This document shows positions 58,335-64,000 of a DNA stretch of 64,000 nt, in pieces; position 1 is the stretch's first letter; the number at the start of each line of letters is the position of its first letter. The notes beneath the pieces were generated by a model that was given only the letters and a program-made list of their open reading frames with translations, did no database searches and was not told the DNA's origin. Source of the DNA: Stenopsyche tienmushanensis (taxonomy: Eukaryota > Arthropoda > Insecta > Trichoptera > Stenopsychidae); contig WACJ01000520.1 of the NCBI GenBank assembly GCA_008973525.1, positions 186,001-250,000 on the forward strand, read 5' to 3'. A program made the translations under genes and the position numbers.

Positions 58335-61300
58335 CTGTAACAATAAAAACGAAATTTTATCCCGATTTCTCCCAGTTTTCATTTCCACGCTTAAAATATA
58401 ATTTATTGTCCCTTAAACGCATTAATAATGCTGTTATTTTTGATAATGCCAACGACCCGCCGTCGACGTAAAATGACACATTCAAAATATACGAGCATTA
58501 TATTACATTATATAGCACTAATAAGGTCCCTCGAGGAAACAAACATTGCTTTTCGGGCCCAAAAATAACAAGTTTGGTATTAGGGCGAATTTCCACCTAC
58601 AATGTCTTGAATTTATTTATAATATTTTGAGTGTATCTCGGTTTAAGCCACACGTTTGTTAAGTGAATAATTGCTTTATTTACTATGTACGACGAAGGAA
58701 GTACCGCGTGCGGAAATTGACATGCATATTTAATATCGAAAAAGTGAACAAGTCTTTATGAATATTACATGAGCATGAATTATGTCTGCCGTTCTCATAT
58801 TTGCTATTGTGACTTTTGAACGCTGGCGTTTGATTTGTGGATTTTTTACGTCATGTCCTTTGGTCAAAGGTTATGACTAAAAATGTATTTTTCTATTGAT
58901 AAATATTAATTATAATGATATTTTTCATAAACTGACATTGATAATGATACCATTTTGTATAAGTTGTTAATTTAGATAAGAATAATTTATATCAGCTTAT
59001 ATTCAAATATCCAAAAATGGTTTGGTTATCATAATTTTCTGAATTCGGAATTTCGACAGCATACTTATAATATAAATTCTTAATAAATACTAACATGATC
59101 ATTTGATCACAAAACCTTTTCTTGTTGAATATTAATGTAATTAAGCTTATTTTGGGGGAAAAAAATGATTGTTTTCATATAAACATTTTCTAAAAGAGAT
59201 CATCTTTTCATTATTAATTAAATGCATTTTATACTTTTTAATATTTAAAATATCTTTCCTGCATTATAAATTATATAAGCTGATATATTTCTCTCAGAAT
59301 TTCGCATTCAAAGTATTCAATTTTCTTTCGTTTGATGCTTATTATGATCGCAATATCTCTATTCGTTCTTTGAAAAGATGTTCATTCTATACTCCGCTTT
59401 TCTGAGATGTTTTCAACATCCTTTTGAACAGCCACGCTTTGATTCTATTGCATATTGCTTCTGCTCCTATCAATAAAATTATACTTGTAATTCACGCCAT
59501 AATGCATACTTTTTAGCCACAATTTGACACCATATTTCTTCTGTACCCATTTTACATCTTGTTAAAGATGAATTTTTATTTATTATGAGGCTAATATCAC
59601 ATGATTTAATTGAATAACTAATCATTTTTCGATTCCCTATTGACTGCAGAAGCGATTCGCAACTATCTATATTTAATGGATTAATTATTATAATTGTGGG
59701 ATTTATATCTGACATGTGTTATATTCAAAAATTGATCGTAAGTCTATATTAGAGTTGTGTTTTTAATTGTTCTTAACAGATATAAGTATTTTGGGGCGAA
59801 ACTTCAAATTATAGAACTTAAGCTACGTTGTTACAATATTTTGCGTATTAGTACTCAAATTACTTGCTAATAACCCTTTAGGTTTTAAGGCTTTAGAAAT
59901 TGTCACTATAGTCTTTAAGATGTTTTCATAAAGTGATAGATTTTACTTGGCGCTTGTGTTTTTTTATATTTACTATCAAAATCAGATCACCATAAATAAT
60001 GATAAAATCCTCGAAATCATGAAATAATCGGGGAATCTGCCCCGAGAGCCCCCCGCTCCTATGTAAAAATACAATATTAATAAAATAGGATTTAAAGAGC
60101 TTAAGTAAATAACTCCTGTGCTAGGTCAGTTTTCCAAACGCATTCGCTTGATGATTTGGAAAAACTCAAGAAATTCCATTCACATTATAATAAGATTTAT
60201 CATATCTATAAATTTATCTACATATAGGGCAACTTTTTTTTCTATTCTGTAAAACTCGGATGGTTTTTTTCTTCTTATGGAGGTTTTCTACATCATAAAA
60301 TGGATATGTCATTTTAAAAATATTGCATTATATATTATTGATAAACATCAAAATGTGTTTAGATTTTCTTATTTGATTTGCTTAGAGGAAACAATCTTGC
60401 GTAAAAAAATGTTTTATTATAATTTTTTATTAAAAAACATTTATTTGCACATTGCTTTTCTAAGTCCATTCACGCGAAAAAGCGTATTTTGTAATTTGAG
60501 CATTTGATGCACAAAAAATAATGCTAAATATTTTTATAATTTCGTCGAATGATGGTGATATACACAATCAAAAATTGGCCAAGTTATTAAACTTCTGATT
60601 CAAATATTCAGTGTATCTGTGCAATAAATCTTTATAAACGTACTCAGTAAATTTATTTGCAAGCTTAAGAATCATAATAATTTTTAAAAGTATTATTTTG
60701 CAAATTCTTCGTAACACAAGCGGATTTCAGGCTATAAATGTGAAACACAGCGGATTGGAAAGTGTTAAATGACTTTCATAAATGTTGTTAGATTAAAAAT
60801 AAAATATTAACATTTTGAAAGGTTGAAAATTATTGAATTGAAAGGATTCAACAAATAATTTGAAGCAGCGAGTAGCTATACAAAAACAAAGACCAATTCA
60901 GATCATCAATTAAATCACAGTGATTGGTTTAAAAAAATATTCCTTGGAAAATTGGCAGCATAAATTAAGATTGAATTTTCACACACTTTTTGATATTTCA
61001 ACTTATCCAATCATTGGATTTGCGTCAAATTTACTATTTTGGCATGGAATATTTTGTTATTTAACACTGAATATTAAAAGCCAACGAGCGTTTTAATTAT
61101 TTTTCGTTCAATGTCTATGAATAATTAAGACGACTGAATCTTTATTAAATAAAATCGATTTTAGTTCATAGCAAAAATTTCTTTGTAACTAAAATAGAGA
61201 GCAAATTTAAAGGCAATTAAGTTGGAAACACTGTTGAATAGAACACTTTTTTGATATTATATTATGCCGTAGAGATTTTCTTTTGGGGAAAAGCGTCTTC

Positions 61301-62866
61301 TTGAACATTTTTCAAGAACTTATTATTTTTGTTAAGCTCAGTTAACCGCGTTAAATCATTTTTATTGCCATTTATTACGAATTTCGGGTCAACATTTTTA
61401 TTAAATATCGCCCTTTAAACGTAATTGATCGGTTGATAAAAATAAAACGATATACGATCCTTCGACGCAAGGAAGCTTCCTACAAAATTGCTTTGATTTA
61501 TCTGGGCTTTCTTTGGATGAATATTTAATGAATTATCACATGCGTGGGCTGTTTGTCTTTTCAATAACATCCGATTTGTTGGTGCTTTGAAGGAGGAGGC
61601 GCTTTTTTCAGCCGCTTCCTATTTACAAAAGCTTTAGAGCTTAAGGAAAACATTAGAGTCGTAAAGATCGGTCGTGCTCTAGAACGGTAATTTGGTGCGT
61701 GTAATCCAGGGCCGGAGGGGCTGAATTTTGTGCGTGTGCGGAAGTGTCCAATCTCGGCGCCAAAGACATATATGTCCGGCGATATAAAACTGGCGTGTTT
61801 TCTGTTCTATTTCGAGGCATGTGGTCAAACTGACCTCGTTCGTTTTGGTTCACTTCCATTTTTTATCATCATGATTTATTCTGAGCCATTTGTTCGGTCC
61901 GGGCTCTTCCGGATAAGGGATCATTAAGCAATGGAAGATGGTTCCGACTGATAATGGCGACTACTCTATAAAAAACAATCGGGTGATTAAAGTTGGAGAG
62001 AATTGAATGTGTTCATAAAATACATACTGAAGTGGCGATAAAGCTGAGTATCTTACCATCAACGAACTAGAGACTTGTGTTATTGACTATTAAACATCTA
62101 ATAACATATTAGCATTCTTCCAATGCCATATGTGTTTTGGTTACTTTAGTTAGTGTATGACGTTTTATTTTAATTCTATAAAAGATTAACAAATACTTAT
62201 AAAAAACCAGGAAAATAAAAAGGTGATTGAAAAATAATAGTTTTTGGTAACATTTTAAGGATGTATTTCATCATTGGCACAATTTTAACCCATTCGGACC
62301 GGAGTCTCTGTGCTCTAATGTAATTCTACTTTTCTATCAGCTCCACCGCAGCGTGTAACAAATTTGATAATGAACTAAGATCAATAAATGAACCTTAACA
62401 CTGTTGATAGCACACAATATGCCTTCATTTCATCGGATTAATTCCTAATGTTCAATTTGCAAGGCATCTGCTTTCTGTTGTTCAGCAATTTTTGCCTATT
62501 AATATGTTGCAAAAATAAAAGGACAGGGTTACCGTGCAAGCCATCCAGTTTACTTCTGAAGATGTAGATTTTGCAAAGGAGTAATGATACTCGGCTAATA
62601 ACGTCACTCCAGAATAGCCAAGGGAGAATAATAAAATTGGTCGACGATAATAATGATGTGAATATCTTCATTACCAAAACAAACGTCTGTTCACAAGACA
62701 ACACGAACAATTGAGCTTCAACTTCTCATTCTTTTCTTAAACCTTGTTCATAACAAAGTGACATAGTGAACTGTGAACAGAAAAAAGTATTTTTTGACAA
62801 AATAAAACCAAAAAATGACAACTGAATTTTGTTGTAAATAGTGGACATTTTGTGATATTTTTTTAG
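58335..62866. other. AT-rich, likely intron or 5' flank of the Dscam-family gene
   Basis: The exon encoding the signal peptide should lie on the minus strand at higher coordinates, here or beyond the window. None was recognised. A GC-richer patch at 61560-61960 has unassigned ORFs on both strands (61653-61859 minus, 61730-61927 plus). Confidence 0.45.
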
Positions 62867-63039
62867 GGACTATAGTGACATCTTTACTAATTATGAATTA
62901 TATTGTTGTAAATAGAAAATCTACACAGAATAATGATAACATTGATACTGGGTATACTATTTCTTCCGATGAAGAGAACGATTTTGAATCATATCGAAAA
63001 TCGCAACGAAAATTATCCTACAGCGATGATAGTTTGTAA
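62867..63039 (+). CDS. Possible 3'-terminal coding exon, unknown protein
   Basis: A pyrimidine-rich tract ending in TTTTTTTAG (62858-62866) is followed by a 56-codon open frame that ends at TAA 63037-63039. The product begins TIVTSLLIMNYIVVNRKS, which could be the end of a membrane span, and continues into a polar, acidic, Ser-rich tail (TISSDEENDFESYRKSQRKL, ending SYSDDSL) with casein-kinase-like sites. Codon content is more protein-like than the surrounding DNA. An AATAAA-like polyadenylation context occurs near 63400. I do not recognise the protein. It could instead be a complete 48-residue ORF from the ATG at 62893, or chance. Confidence 0.35.
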
Positions 63040-63162
63040 TTAAAATAATTAGTATTTTTCTAGTGGATGTCTGGTATTTGAGATGCCAGATTTCAGACAT
63101 CCTCTAAATGTTACCAAAAATGTTATGTTTAATTGCTTTATTACTTTTAAATGTATTATTAA

Positions 63163-63279
63163 ATTTTTTTATGCAATTTTAAAAGCCATGGAATGTATCT
63201 TCATTTTTCTATGTTAGCTATAGCTTTTTTGTACGATTTTCCGCGAAATGCATCTATCGCACAAAAAAGGGTTTAAGTG
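63163..63279 (-). repeat. Solo pogo terminus (copy C subfamily)
   Basis: Read on the minus strand from TA (63280-63281) it gives CACTTAAACCCTTTTTTGTG, then CGATAGATG and a CATTCCATGGCTTTTAAAA block, matching the left end of pogo copy C at 34768-34920. No transposase follows. Confidence 0.55.
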
Positions 63280-63281
63280 TA

Positions 63282-64000
63282 TTTCTGTTTTGCCATATTT
63301 AGTAGTATGATTTTTTTTTTAAATCATAATTTGAATTTTAACCAAAATCTATGAAATAAGTGTCTGAGATCTAGCCAAATATACCAATCTAGTTTTCATA
63401 ATAAAATATAATAAAACTAATATTTTTTGTATTATTATTTACGTATAGAATGAGGTATACATTTCATGAATTTTCGACGTAATGTAACTTGAAACTGAGT
63501 GATAAATAATGCTCTAAGAATCCATATGTACGACTTTATAAAAATGTTTTCCATACAACAAAACAGAATATTGAAGAATAATAAGATATAATTTATTTTA
63601 CCGTCTTTCATCATATACGAAATTCGCCCCATCGCAATAATCATATTTCATCCAATACATCCGCGCAAAAAAATGCGTTCGACAAAATCGATTCCGGTTG
63701 TTTGTCTGAGGGGCTTCATCATAAACAAAGGGAACTTTCCCAACGAAATTGTCAAGTAGCTTCCTCCAGCCCTGGGGGGATGAGCAAACTTGGTAAAATG
63801 ATTTAACCATGTTTTCCCACCCCTGTCAAATAATGATGTTACCGTTCGGGGTCCGAGCTGCGGGCTCGCATCCAACCAGGATAATGAGTTTCCATGGAAG
63901 TTAAGCAATGCCCAAGGAGTGAGGTTTTATCGAAGACTCTTTTTTTCATTTTTATCCTTTAAGTTTAGCAAAGCTCAAGTTCAGACGCCAATGTACCGAA
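63282..64000. other. AT-rich, becoming GC-richer after 63600; nothing recognised
   Basis: Overlapping minus-strand ORFs of 69-86 codons (63435-63644, 63598-63810, 63648-63908) cover 63435-63908. None has a recognisable domain. The region could continue into a feature beyond the window edge. Confidence 0.45.

Noticed and set aside
58024..58401. 125-codon plus-strand ORF and a 72-codon minus-strand ORF over the Dscam exon
   Set aside because: They are out-of-frame shadows of the Ig1 exon, whose frame has the Ig Cys and Trp and proper splice sites.
1..64000. CRISPR array, bacterial operon or prophage
   Set aside because: No spaced direct repeats, ribosome-binding sites or operon-like ORF packing; the sequence has eukaryotic splice sites and insect-type transposons.

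Overview
The window is AT-rich, gene-poor eukaryotic DNA, almost certainly from an insect. The evidence is an ATAD3-type mitochondrial AAA ATPase gene, an N-terminal immunoglobulin exon of a Dscam-family gene with clean GT/AG splice sites, AATAAA polyadenylation signals, and many decayed insect-type DNA transposons (pogo/Tigger, Tc1/mariner, hAT). I see no bacterial operons, CRISPR array, tRNA or rRNA. The order of insect cannot be fixed from the sequence.

Layout. 1-8.1 kb: intergenic DNA holding a solo mariner-type TIR and two pogo elements (2237-3338 and 6589-8128), each with a broken transposase and a ~121-bp repeat dimer near its 3' end. 8.1-34 kb: mostly featureless AT-rich sequence with a 329-bp hAT MITE that has a perfect 8-bp target duplication (9846-10174), a third copy of the dimer (18.5 kb), small MITEs, a reverse-transcriptase-like remnant (16.3 kb), a mariner remnant (24.5 kb) and a few GC/CpG-richer patches with no recognised product. 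34.2-39 kb: a transposon cluster (mariner, pogo, a retroelement tail, pogo termini). 43.2-44 kb: remnant of a multicopy TE-like protein. 45.35-47.19 kb: the only complete protein gene, an ATAD3 orthologue with a single coding exon and a probable 5'UTR intron. 55.9-56.4 kb: mariner pseudogene. 58.1-58.3 kb: Dscam-family Ig1 exon on the minus strand. 62.9-63.0 kb: a possible 3'-terminal coding exon, product unknown. 63.2 kb: another pogo terminus.

How the parts relate. ATAD3 (+ strand) stands alone. The Dscam-family gene runs on the minus strand; no other exon of it was recognised here, so its introns are long, and ATAD3 could lie inside one of them. The rest is transposon-rich intergenic or intronic DNA. 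I found no convincing new multi-gene system. The most unusual structure is the conserved 121-bp dimer, which occupies the same position in two unrelated pogo elements. All identifications rest on motif recognition by eye; no database search was run.
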